From: an uncultured Bacteroidota bacterium
GTDB taxonomy: Bacteria; Bacteroidota; Bacteroidia; 2-12-FULL-35-15
Assembly: GCA_903847205.1 (NCBI GenBank)
Contig: CAINDA010000064.1
Span: 248,001-312,000, forward strand
DNA length: 64,000 nt
Reading direction: 5' to 3'
Shown: positions 1 to 8,024 of the stretch, piece after piece
Numbering within the stretch: position 1 is the first letter of the stretch
How the letters are laid out: every line of letters starts with the position of its first letter
Notes under the pieces: model-generated
Told to the model about the DNA's origin: nothing
The model's database searches: none
Seen by the model: only the letters and a program-made list of their open reading frames with translations
Position numbers and translations under genes: made by a program

Positions 1-698
1 GCTGATTTACATACATGTTTTCAAGCTGAGGTAAAAAATTACTAAGCACATGGTTGAATTTTGCTCTTACAGCCTTTACTCCAAAACGCAGTGATGATGC
101 ACTTTTTGGAAGGATGTAAGTTTCAATCCATTTAGATGCTCCTGCAGCCATTGCTCCTTTATCATCAAATAATTCATTTATCAGTCCTATTGATTTTGCT
201 TCATCTGCTGAAATTGTTTTTCCGGTAATGAGAAGCTCTTCAGCCTTTGCCAATCCGATTTTTTCGGGAAGAAGTATAGAAGCAGGGGGAGGAAAAACAC
301 CAAGCGAAATCTCAGGCTGCCCTAGCTTAGCGGTTTTATCGGCAAACATAATATTGCACATCAATGCAAGTTCAAGCCCGCCGCCAAGGCACTGCCCGCT
401 GATTATAGCAGCAGTTGGTATAGCTAAATCGCGAAGAGAATAAAAAAGCTGGTGGAAACCGCGGAGCATAGCTGCTGCAAATTCTTTCTGATGTTCTTCC
501 ACACTTGCTCCGAAAGAAAAATGTTTACCGGCTCCTTCAAAAGTGATTAGTTTTAACTGCGGGGCATTTTTAAAATCATTCAGAAGTTTTTGCAATTCCT
601 CCATCATGATACTGTCGAGAACATTGCCTTTGCCGTCATCAAGAATTATTCTGGCAACGGATCCTTCGTATTGATATTCAATTTTTATTTTTTGCATT
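1..698 (-). CDS. dch: cyclohexa-1,5-diene-1-carbonyl-CoA hydratase (partial)
   Basis: Reads leftwards from an ATG at 698 and runs off the window edge; 232 codons are visible, so only about 25 C-terminal residues of a usual ~255-residue enzyme are missing. It is a crotonase-fold protein: HFSFGASVEEH (59-69) and GQCLGGGLELA (101-111) form the oxyanion-hole regions, followed by LGQPEISLGVFPPPAS (125-140). These segments resemble the Dch branch of the family, which hydrates the cyclic diene made by benzoyl-CoA reductase to 6-hydroxycyclohex-1-ene-1-carbonyl-CoA. It is the last visible gene of the leftward operon, after oah and had, whose products catalyse the next two steps; that context supports Dch over a generic enoyl-CoA hydratase. 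Confidence 0.85.
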
Positions 699-734
699 TT
701 GTTTATTTATTTTAGAACCGGCAACTTTGAATTT

Positions 735-767
735 AGACCTGACAGGTTTTGAAAACCTGTCAGGTCT
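735..767. repeat. perfect 33-nt palindrome, GACAGGTTTT-type hairpin
   Basis: Two perfectly complementary 16-nt arms (735-750 and 752-767) flank a single base at 751. It lies between oah and dch. The 10-nt inner arm GACAGGTTTT and its complement recur in a second palindrome at 36962-36994 whose outer stem differs but is also fully paired. It may act as an intercistronic hairpin or attenuator, or be a small mobile repeat; the sequence does not decide between these. Confidence 0.8.
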
Positions 768-773
768 GGATTA

Positions 774-1868
774 TTAAACTTTTTGATATTGAGGTGAAAT
801 AATTCTGTGTAAATCTTCATTCCATTCATGGCCTTCAGCAAGAAGCTGGCGGAGTTTAATGAAATCTGCTTCACGGTTGTCTTTAGGGCCGTCATTGAAT
901 GCCCTGAAACCAGCTTTCGCTTCAGTCATCATGTTTAGCGCAAGCCATTCACGGCTGCTTTCTTTGTTTTTATCCCAATGTTCCAATTTTTTCTTGCGGA
1001 CTTCACTCAAGGTTTTAGCAGTGCAGTTAGGGAAGGTGTGTAATAATTTTGCGATAAGCTTGTTAACAGCGTCATCCAGCATGGATAAATCAACAATACC
1101 CTTTGCCATTATTTCTTTTCCTTTCTTCAGCTCCTCCCCAGTTTTCATGGTTCCGAAAACAAGTTTTCCGAATTCATCTGTGTGCTTATCTATCACTACC
1201 AGCGGGTTTGGAACAAATTTGCCATCTACTTTTAATGCTGGAACAATATCTGTAATCATGCCGAAGTTGTATGCCTGATGGGCTGTCCAAGGCTCGCAGA
1301 GCGTTAGTGACATCATTGCCCTTTCAATCCCCACGTACAAATGAAGAAAGTCTGTTGCACCGCCTATTGCAGCGCTTCCATGTTTTGGCCCTGCCTGTCC
1401 GAAACGGGCCAAATCCTGCGCTATGGTGAAATCACAGGCCATTCCTATTTCTTGTCCGCCGCCGATGCGCATACCATTTACACGGCAGATAACAGGCTTC
1501 TCGCATTTTAAAATTGCACTAACCATATCATTGAAGAGGCGCATGTACTGCGAATATTCCTGGGGGTTCCCTGAATAATATTCGGCATACTCTTTTGTAT
1601 TGCCGCCTGTGCAGAATGCTTTATCGCCGACAGCCGTAAACACAACTGCGACCACGCTTCTATCGTTTGAAGCTTCGCCGAAAGCGAGAATGATTTCTTT
1701 TACCGCAGCTGTGGTATAGGAATTAAACTGTTTGGGATTATTGAGAATAATCCATGCGTTGTATAAATCTTTTACCGGTTTTCCGTCATAATTTATACAT
1801 GGACGTTTTTCAAAAATAATTTCTTTGAAATCGTGTTGAACGATGTTGTGATTTTTCAATTTTTCCAT
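774..1868 (-). CDS. oah: 6-oxocyclohex-1-ene-1-carbonyl-CoA hydrolase
   Basis: 364 residues, the usual size for the ring-opening hydrolase of the benzoyl-CoA pathway (Oah in Thauera, BamA in Geobacter and Syntrophus; unrelated to the outer-membrane BamA). The enzyme hydrates and then hydrolytically cleaves the C-C bond of the cyclic beta-oxoacyl-CoA to give 3-hydroxypimeloyl-CoA. The crotonase fold is clear: CTGGNTKEYAEYYSGNPQEY (86-105), then NGMRIGGGQEIGMACDF (131-147) and FGQAGPKHGSAAIGGATDF (156-174). These segments are highly characteristic of this subfamily, longer and distinct from ordinary enoyl-CoA hydratases. It sits between the outer-membrane protein gene (26 nt gap) and dch. This is the strongest single marker of anaerobic ring degradation in the window. 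Confidence 0.95.
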   Translation of the reverse strand: MEKLKNHNIVQHDFKEIIFEKRPCINYDGKPVKDLYNAWIILNNPKQFNSYTTAAVKEIILAFGEASNDRSVVAVVFTAVGDKAFCTGGNTKEYAEYYSGNPQEYSQYMRLFNDMVSAILKCEKPVICRVNGMRIGGGQEIGMACDFTIAQDLARFGQAGPKHGSAAIGGATDFLHLYVGIERAMMSLTLCEPWTAHQAYNFGMITDIVPALKVDGKFVPNPLVVIDKHTDEFGKLVFGTMKTGEELKKGKEIMAKGIVDLSMLDDAVNKLIAKLLHTFPNCTAKTLSEVRKKKLEHWDKNKESSREWLALNMMTEAKAGFRAFNDGPKDNREADFIKLRQLLAEGHEWNEDLHRIISPQYQKV

Positions 1869-1894
1869 TTTCTAAATTTTTATTGTTTAATTTT

Positions 1895-2872
1895 CTATTG
1901 GGCAATATTACGTCCTTGCCGGCCGATTGAATGAGTATATCCAACCTGAAAATAAGGTTCGATAAAATTAAAATGCTGGCTTGCTTTACCGCCATTAACA
2001 GTTGTATTAATGTCGGGTAAATTCATATATCCTGCTTTAATTTTACCTTGTATAAAAAAATGTTTAAAGAAATCAAACTGCAGCCCTATACTTGCAGAAC
2101 AGCTGTATCCGGCAAGATGATAGGCTTTTTTTCCGGTCTGCATATCATGTTTTGGCGGCTGCCCCAGAATATCGGTATCAGAATCTGGGATTATCATGCC
2201 TAAACCAACAGCACCTAATGCAGAGAAGGCATGTTTACAGTTTTTAGAACACCATAATTGTTCAATACGGCCAATTTCGCCGGTAAAATCATTTAAGCCG
2301 TCGCAGTGTTCAAATTCAGAGACAAAACCTGTTGGCAGTGCGCCTACAGATGCAGGCAGATAAACGGCACTTTCAACATTTTCGCCAACCAGTACTTCGG
2401 CATTATTATACGTGCCGTCATTTACGCCTGTTTTTATTTTACCGGTTAAAAGAGTTACCTGTTTATCCATATTATATTTCATGTGATCATGACCTATTGT
2501 GATAAAAGTTTTATCATTAAGGTAATAACCAATACGCCAGTTGAACTGCGGAATGGTAAACATGGTGGGTTTAATGTAAGTTAAAAAATCATGGCCGCCG
2601 TGTTCGTCCCGGGCAGTTACGTTGCTGATAGAAAAATCGTATCCTGTGCCGGTTAAATGAATATCGCTATTGCTAAAAAATGCTCTGTTGTAACCCCAAG
2701 AGCAGAAAAACTGGCCTTTTCGTTTAAAAAGCGGCCTTGTTTCGAAAGTAACGATTACAGAATTTTTGGAAACTGCTGCAGATGTGCCGATACTGTCTTT
2801 TTTAACTTGTGCTGTTCCATAAAAAGAAACAAGCAATACCGGCAGGCTTAAAAATAATGTTTTAATTTTCAT
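1895..2872 (-). CDS. predicted outer-membrane beta-barrel protein
   Basis: 325 residues beginning with a clear signal peptide (MKIKTLFLSLPVLLVSFYGTAQ). The mature part is rich in alternating hydrophobic and aromatic strands and ends in a strand-like GYTHSIG segment, as expected of a barrel. I do not recognise a named family. It lies inside the aromatic operon, 6 nt after had and 26 nt before oah, so co-transcription is likely. A role in uptake or export of an aromatic substrate is possible but is only inferred from position; it could equally be an envelope structural protein. Confidence 0.6.
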   Translation of the reverse strand: MKIKTLFLSLPVLLVSFYGTAQVKKDSIGTSAAVSKNSVIVTFETRPLFKRKGQFFCSWGYNRAFFSNSDIHLTGTGYDFSISNVTARDEHGGHDFLTYIKPTMFTIPQFNWRIGYYLNDKTFITIGHDHMKYNMDKQVTLLTGKIKTGVNDGTYNNAEVLVGENVESAVYLPASVGALPTGFVSEFEHCDGLNDFTGEIGRIEQLWCSKNCKHAFSALGAVGLGMIIPDSDTDILGQPPKHDMQTGKKAYHLAGYSCSASIGLQFDFFKHFFIQGKIKAGYMNLPDINTTVNGGKASQHFNFIEPYFQVGYTHSIGRQGRNIAQ

Positions 2873-2878
2873 TGAATT

Positions 2879-3994
2879 TTATTTAAAATCAGGAACGAGA
2901 ACAGACCGTTTAGTGTATTTGTGTTCCAGTGTATTTTTGAATACTTCGTTTATTTTCGACATAGGAAATGTCTGCACAAACTGAGAAATTTCCAATTTCC
3001 CTTTCTCAATTAAATCAAGAACTTTAGGATAAAGCTCTGCACGGCATCCCCATGTGCCAATCAACTTTGCATCGAAAGCCATTAAATTACTAAGCCGAAC
3101 TTCCACTTTATCCATTGTGAACCCGACGATAGAAAGTGTTGAAGCGAAAGTGATGAGGCTGAATGCGAGATCCTGCCCGGCTTTTGTTCCGGTTATTTCA
3201 AAAATTTTCCAGCCGATCTTTGGTGCTTTTATTTCTTTGGCAAGCTCTTTTACTCTTTCTTTTATTGTTTTTGCATCAAGCCCTTTGATATTCAATACAG
3301 CATCCACGCCGTTTGTTTTTGCAATATTCAGTTTCTCATCGCTGATGTCGAGTGCAATTACCTTTGCCCCAAAAATTTTCGCGATAAGAGCGCCGTATAT
3401 ACCAACACCGCCTACGCCGATAACAATTGCCAGATCACCAAATTCCAACTCCGATTTTTCTACCACCTGGTAAGGAGTAGATATTGCATCGGCTATTACA
3501 GCAAGCTGTTCAAGCGAATACTTTTTCAGAATGTTTTCAGAAACCGGACACAAAAATTTTGAAGGAACTTTAACGTGTGAAGCAAATCCTCCATGAAAAT
3601 CATTGCCGGGCATCAGCTGACTCCGGCAGATGTTGCTTCTTCCTTTTTTACACAACTCGCATTCTCCGCAAGGAAGCACGGCAGGTATAATTACTTTTTT
3701 GTTCAGCCAATTTTTATCTCCTGCAACCACAGTGCCGCTAATTTCATGGCCGAGTGTAAGGGGTAAAGCATGTTTTGTCTGCACGCCCGAATGCCAGAAA
3801 CTCAAATCGGTATGGCATACACCGCATCCTGCCACTTTCACAAGGACTTCATCCTTGTTCAATTCGGGAAAACTACTTTCTATCAAGCGGAAATCCTTAT
3901 TAAGCTCCGCCATCTGCCACTGATACATCAGTCCATTCTCAATATCTTTCGAAGAGGACAAAACTGTATTGGATTTACTATTTGTTTTTTCCAT
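2879..3994 (-). CDS. had: 6-hydroxycyclohex-1-ene-1-carbonyl-CoA dehydrogenase
   Basis: 371-residue zinc-dependent medium-chain dehydrogenase. Catalytic zinc region GCGVCHTD (56-63, with Cys60) and GHE (82-84); structural zinc cysteines 109, 112, 115 and 123; Rossmann motif GVGGVG (193-198). The family oxidises the hydroxyl of the Dch product with NAD to the 6-oxo compound used by Oah. The generic fold would also fit other alcohol dehydrogenases, but the length (Thauera Had is of similar size), the GLMYQWQM start segment and the dch/oah neighbourhood point to Had. Its start follows the stop of the winged-helix gene by one base, so the two are probably translationally coupled. Confidence 0.85.
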   Translation of the reverse strand: MEKTNSKSNTVLSSSKDIENGLMYQWQMAELNKDFRLIESSFPELNKDEVLVKVAGCGVCHTDLSFWHSGVQTKHALPLTLGHEISGTVVAGDKNWLNKKVIIPAVLPCGECELCKKGRSNICRSQLMPGNDFHGGFASHVKVPSKFLCPVSENILKKYSLEQLAVIADAISTPYQVVEKSELEFGDLAIVIGVGGVGIYGALIAKIFGAKVIALDISDEKLNIAKTNGVDAVLNIKGLDAKTIKERVKELAKEIKAPKIGWKIFEITGTKAGQDLAFSLITFASTLSIVGFTMDKVEVRLSNLMAFDAKLIGTWGCRAELYPKVLDLIEKGKLEISQFVQTFPMSKINEVFKNTLEHKYTKRSVLVPDFK

Positions 3995-3995
3995 A

Positions 3996-4175
3996 TTATT
4001 TTTTTATTTCGTAATAACATCTTTTTGGAGAAATGATTTTTCCATTTTGCTGTAATTCTTTTAGTGTTTTGTCCACTGCTGTTTTGTTTATTCCGGAGAG
4101 CTCAGCGATTTCACCGCCTTTGAGAGGCTTGCCGGCTTTGCTCATTGCTTTAATGATTACTTCTGAATTTTCCAT
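3996..4175 (-). CDS. 59-residue winged-helix DNA-binding protein
   Basis: The start at 4175 (ATG) is chosen over an in-frame start at 4256 because the longer version would overlap the thiolase gene. The product MENSEVIIKAMSKAGKPLKG... is almost only a winged helix: helix-turn-helix around GGEIAELSGINKTAVDKTLK followed by a two-stranded wing (NGKIISPKRCYYEIKK). There is no effector domain. It sits between the thiolase (17 nt) and had (1 nt) in the aromatic operon. It could be a local regulator or a DNA-binding accessory; no specific family is recognised. Confidence 0.65.
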   Translation of the reverse strand: MENSEVIIKAMSKAGKPLKGGEIAELSGINKTAVDKTLKELQQNGKIISPKRCYYEIKK

Positions 4176-4191
4176 TCGTAATTTTGTTAAA

Positions 4192-5454
4192 TTATAAATT
4201 TGTGTTTTCAAATAAAATAGCCGTTCCTTGTCCGCCTCCGATACAGGCTGAGGCAATGCCGTATTTTACTTTTCTGCGAATCATTTCTTTTGAAATTGTA
4301 AGAGATAATCTTCCTCCTGTAGCAGCAAGCGGATGCCCCATTGCTATTGCTCCGCCGTTTACATTCAGCCGGTTTCTATCAATGTTCAGCTCACGTTCGC
4401 AGCCGATAACCTGAGCTGAAAATGCTTCGTTAATTTCAATCAGCCCGATGTCATTAATTTTCAATCCTGTCATTTCCAACAGCAGCCGGATTGCAGGTAC
4501 AGGCCCAAGTCCCATCACTTTTGGATCAATACCGCAGCTTGCGCCGGCAATAATTTTTGAAAGAGGTTTAAGATTTTTTGACTGCACAGTATTTTTATGA
4601 GTTGCAACAAGTGCTGCTGCGCCATCCACAATACCGCTGCAGTTACCGGCAGTAAGAACTCCGTCTTTGCTGAAAACGTTCGGAAGTTTTGCGAGCGATT
4701 CCATTGTTGCAGGACGTGCATGCTCATCAGCCGCAAAATCTTTTACTCCTTTGGGAAGAAAAACTTTTCGGGATTTAAGCCCTTCAGATTCAAAAACAGT
4801 TGAATTTATTGGAGTGATCTCTTCTTTGAAAACCCCGTTTTCAATGGCTTGCAGAGTTCTGTCGAAAGAAAGTTTTGCAAACTCATCGCATTCTGCGCGT
4901 GTAATTTTATGTTTTACAGCAATGTTTTCTGCAGTGAATCCCATAGGATAACCGGCCGCGGTATCATCGAGCGCTTCCCATAACATGTCTTTAAAAACAG
5001 GCCGTCCGAGAGGAAAACCCATTCTGTTTCCGAATGAAACTACCGGCGAGAGAGACATGTTTTCTGTGCCTGCGCAAAGAACAGTTTCTGCTTTGCCGAG
5101 GGTAATTTGTTCAGAAGCCGTGATAAGAGTTTCGAATCCGGAACCGCAGATACGCTGTACCATCAATGAAGGAACTTCAACCGGAACACCAGAAAACAGG
5201 CTGATATGGCGGGGCAGGAAATAGGCATCGCCGGCGCTTTGTCCTATATTCGCAATAATTACCTGGTCAATTTCATTGGCATTTACACCGCTTTTTTCAA
5301 GCGCTGCACGGCTTGCAAAAATGCCTAAATCTGTGGGCGAAACCTGTGATAGCGTTCCACAGTATTTTCCGAATGGAGTGCGTGCACCGTTTACTAAATA
5401 GATATCATCGAAAATAATTCCGATTCCTTTTTCTTTGCTGTGAAAGCCTTTCAT
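4192..5454 (-). CDS. thiolase (acyl-CoA acetyltransferase)
   Basis: 420 residues from the ATG at 5454; a TTG further upstream at 5487 is open but less likely. Motifs of degradative thiolases are present: the acyl-accepting Cys103 in QRICGSGFE, the NVNGGAIAMGHPLAATGGR segment with its catalytic His, and SACIGGGQG with the second Cys near the C-terminus. It cleaves a 3-oxoacyl-CoA with CoA. In this operon the natural substrate would be 3-oxopimeloyl-CoA formed after Oah, giving glutaryl-CoA and acetyl-CoA; that assignment is from context. Acetoacetyl-CoA thiolase activity cannot be excluded. Confidence 0.85.
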   Translation of the reverse strand: MKGFHSKEKGIGIIFDDIYLVNGARTPFGKYCGTLSQVSPTDLGIFASRAALEKSGVNANEIDQVIIANIGQSAGDAYFLPRHISLFSGVPVEVPSLMVQRICGSGFETLITASEQITLGKAETVLCAGTENMSLSPVVSFGNRMGFPLGRPVFKDMLWEALDDTAAGYPMGFTAENIAVKHKITRAECDEFAKLSFDRTLQAIENGVFKEEITPINSTVFESEGLKSRKVFLPKGVKDFAADEHARPATMESLAKLPNVFSKDGVLTAGNCSGIVDGAAALVATHKNTVQSKNLKPLSKIIAGASCGIDPKVMGLGPVPAIRLLLEMTGLKINDIGLIEINEAFSAQVIGCERELNIDRNRLNVNGGAIAMGHPLAATGGRLSLTISKEMIRRKVKYGIASACIGGGQGTAILFENTNL

Positions 5455-5548
5455 AATTTTCAATTTAATAATTTGATAATTCGGCAATATGATAATTAAA
5501 CAGACTTCCTTTCATTCTGCATAAGGCAGGGATTCAAATGGGTTTTAT

Positions 5549-7381
5549 TTAATGATGCACTGCCGCAAATTTTTCCTGTGTGTCCGTTTTTGCTGCTTCG
5601 TCTTTTGCATATAATGCTGCGCCGAATGAAACAACAAACTGTGATTTTTCTACAACTCCGACTTCTTTTTTGTAACGCTCCTGCAACAATGTTTTTAAAA
5701 CCGGGTGATGTGCGATAACCCCGCCAATCAAGTAAATCGGTGAATTCGAATCAACCCGGAGTTTCATTATTCTGTTTACAATGGATATATAAATTCCTTT
5801 TGCAATATCCTCAATCGGCAGTCCTTCAAACATCCAGCTCATGATTTCTGTTTTTGCAAACACGGTGCAGAAGCTGTTGAGTTCTTTGGTGAATGTTGAT
5901 TTACCGGCGAGATCGCTCATATCGGCAATAGGAATGTCGGCTCGTTCTGCTACTTCTGTGATAAAAGAACCTGTTCCGGAAGCGCATTTATCATTGAGAT
6001 AAAAATTTTCAATGTTATTGTTTGCACTGCATTTGATCACTTTAATGTCTTCGCCGCCTATGTCGATAATATTTTTAGCTCCTGAGAAACTGTTGGAAAC
6101 ACCCAGTGCTGCGCAGTTTAATTCTGTTTTTACTATGTCCGCATCAACAAAATGTTTTCTGCCGTATCCTGTTGCACAGATGCGGGAAATCGAATATTCC
6201 TTTTTCAATGCTTCAATCACGTGGCGCACTGAAATTTTATCGCGGTTCAGCGTTTTAAGCGCAGTTTGAAAAACAATTTTTTCGTTCTGGTCAATCACTG
6301 TAAATTTTGTGTAAGCAGAACCCAAATCAACTCCCGCATAATACTTGAGTGATTTGGCGTTTCCGTTTTTTGAGATCATTTCTTTCCCAATCACATTTTG
6401 CAAAACCGCCTTTTTTGCAGTCTGCACAGAAGAAGCAAAATTTTTATTTGTTATAGCCTTCACCATGTTAGTGAAGGTGAGGTTGAGAGATGTGCGGATG
6501 TAATGCTTTCGTCCGTACTCTACAATTTTACCATTGAGGTAATCAATTTCGGTAGGGCGGTTATTCAGTAAATCTACCGCCAATGAAGGAAAGTGATTTC
6601 CTGCTTTACCGAGATAACGAAGAGCTGTGCGGATGAAATCATCGTCAAATTTTATTTTTTCAGCAGCTGCCACTTCTAATGCTTCTTCAATAATCTGTTC
6701 AACAAGTTCAACTGTATCAGAGTTGCTCATTGCTTCGGACATTGTCATTCTGCCAACACCGCACAATGAACTCAAAGCGGCATTCAGAATAGTTTTTTCC
6801 CAAGCGCGTTTGATTAATTCGAAAGATGTAATTGGTTTTGTATCCAGTGAAACTGAATTTAACAAAGCGCAGATTTCATCCGCTTCGGTTCTTCTTGAAT
6901 CATCAATTGAAGCAAGGTAATTCGGCGGAGTAAAAAAAGTTACTTTAGTTGTATTCGGCGCAGTAAGATTACCTGCAAAATTAATGACCATGCGGAATGT
7001 TCTGCTTTCGCCGATTACTTTTGAAACCATCTGCTCCACATCAATTCCGTTCATTGCACATATAACTCCGGGCGAATTACTTAACTTCTCAATCTCTTTC
7101 ATAGCCGAAGGAAGGTGAGTAGTTTTCAAACACACAAGAAGAAGATCTGGTACGAAATTTTCGAAATCAGCGATGGAGCTGAATACATTTTTGAAGGACG
7201 CTTTCTTGCTGATCACGCCATCAAGAGTAACACCGTTTGATTTAATCAGGCTGCTTTTTATTTTGTCAAGGTCGCAGACAGCAACCTCCAAACCGGCTTC
7301 CTGCAGGTGAACAGCAAGGATCATACCCACGGGCCCTATTCCAATAACTCCTATTCTCTTTTTTTGCAAACTTGTATTCAT
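5549..7381 (-). CDS. fusion: ketopantoate-reductase-like domain + BcrA/BcrD-type activator ATPase
   Basis: 610 residues with two domains. Residues 8 to about 310 look like the 2-dehydropantoate 2-reductase (ApbA/PanE) family: NAD(P) motif GIGPVG (14-19), KRAWEKTILNAALS (191-204, with the conserved Lys196) and RPTEIDYLNG (275-284, with Glu278). Residues about 346-600 are an ASKHA-fold activator of 2-hydroxyacyl-CoA dehydratase/benzoyl-CoA reductase type: YAGVDLGSAYTKF, IDIGGEDIK, NDKCASGTGSF (Cys466), SFCTVFAKTE (Cys505) and LIGGV. The two Cys fit the [4Fe-4S] bridging the activator dimer. No frameshift separates the halves. The N-terminal domain may act on a CoA thioester rather than ketopantoate; the C-terminal half could energise the extra BcrB-like protein at 8025. 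Confidence 0.8.
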   Translation of the reverse strand: MNTSLQKKRIGVIGIGPVGMILAVHLQEAGLEVAVCDLDKIKSSLIKSNGVTLDGVISKKASFKNVFSSIADFENFVPDLLLVCLKTTHLPSAMKEIEKLSNSPGVICAMNGIDVEQMVSKVIGESRTFRMVINFAGNLTAPNTTKVTFFTPPNYLASIDDSRRTEADEICALLNSVSLDTKPITSFELIKRAWEKTILNAALSSLCGVGRMTMSEAMSNSDTVELVEQIIEEALEVAAAEKIKFDDDFIRTALRYLGKAGNHFPSLAVDLLNNRPTEIDYLNGKIVEYGRKHYIRTSLNLTFTNMVKAITNKNFASSVQTAKKAVLQNVIGKEMISKNGNAKSLKYYAGVDLGSAYTKFTVIDQNEKIVFQTALKTLNRDKISVRHVIEALKKEYSISRICATGYGRKHFVDADIVKTELNCAALGVSNSFSGAKNIIDIGGEDIKVIKCSANNNIENFYLNDKCASGTGSFITEVAERADIPIADMSDLAGKSTFTKELNSFCTVFAKTEIMSWMFEGLPIEDIAKGIYISIVNRIMKLRVDSNSPIYLIGGVIAHHPVLKTLLQERYKKEVGVVEKSQFVVSFGAALYAKDEAAKTDTQEKFAAVHH

Positions 7382-7438
7382 TATAAATTTTCTTTTAAAC
7401 TCTTCGTTTGTTCAATGGAAATTTTGTGTAAGGCCTGC

Positions 7439-7903
7439 TTAAACATTCTTTATAAAATAAATCTCTTCATCGGCAGGGACATTGATGCCGTGTTTTTCAT
7501 GAAGCAGTGTTTTATATTTTTCAATAACCGCTGAGGGCGAAACAACTGCGCTGCCGGCAGATGGACCAGGATTGATTATAGCCGCTGATTTTAATTTTGA
7601 TGTTCCGTTTTCTATTTTATCATTCACAAGTTTCAAACAGCCTTTAAGACATCTGCCAAGCTCATCAAGACTACGAGGACAAAAGCAGCCTTCATCAGGA
7701 GTTAATTTATAATCGGGATGTTCAAGCAATTGATTATTCGGAAAAATTAAGGCAATAGAATTTTCTTTTTCATCCTCGCTTATAACAACGTATTTAACGT
7801 AATGGCAAGTTTCACCAATAAGTTTTCCTAAATCAGAAGAATTAATTTTTTCTCCTGTGGACAGTTTAAATATCCGGTCTGAAAAGGGTTTGTCTTCTTT
7901 CAT
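7439..7903 (-). CDS. conserved-context hypothetical protein, 154 aa
   Basis: 154 residues, ATG start at 7903. No signal peptide, membrane segment or family is recognised. It has mixed charged composition and two cysteine-containing patches (GETCHYVKYV; EGCFCPRSLDELGRCLKGC) with the second patch holding four Cys within about 18 residues, which could bind metal or a cluster. It lies between the activator fusion (57 nt) and the BcrB-like gene (121 nt), on the same strand, so it is presumably part of the aromatic operon. The function is unknown. Confidence 0.55.
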   Translation of the reverse strand: MKEDKPFSDRIFKLSTGEKINSSDLGKLIGETCHYVKYVVISEDEKENSIALIFPNNQLLEHPDYKLTPDEGCFCPRSLDELGRCLKGCLKLVNDKIENGTSKLKSAAIINPGPSAGSAVVSPSAVIEKYKTLLHEKHGINVPADEEIYFIKNV

Positions 7904-8024
7904 AGTTTTTTTGTTGTTTCGGATTAATACAGCAATTAATTTTTATCCCCCTGCAACACACATTTCCTCGCGCCCCTCTTAGCTTTCACACATGCCGGCT
8001 CACAAGGGGGATTTGTCGCGGTCA

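Noticed and set aside
5549-7381. PanE for pantothenate synthesis
   Set aside because: The domain is fused to an activator ATPase and sits in a catabolic operon without other pantothenate genes; a different substrate is more likely, though not proven.
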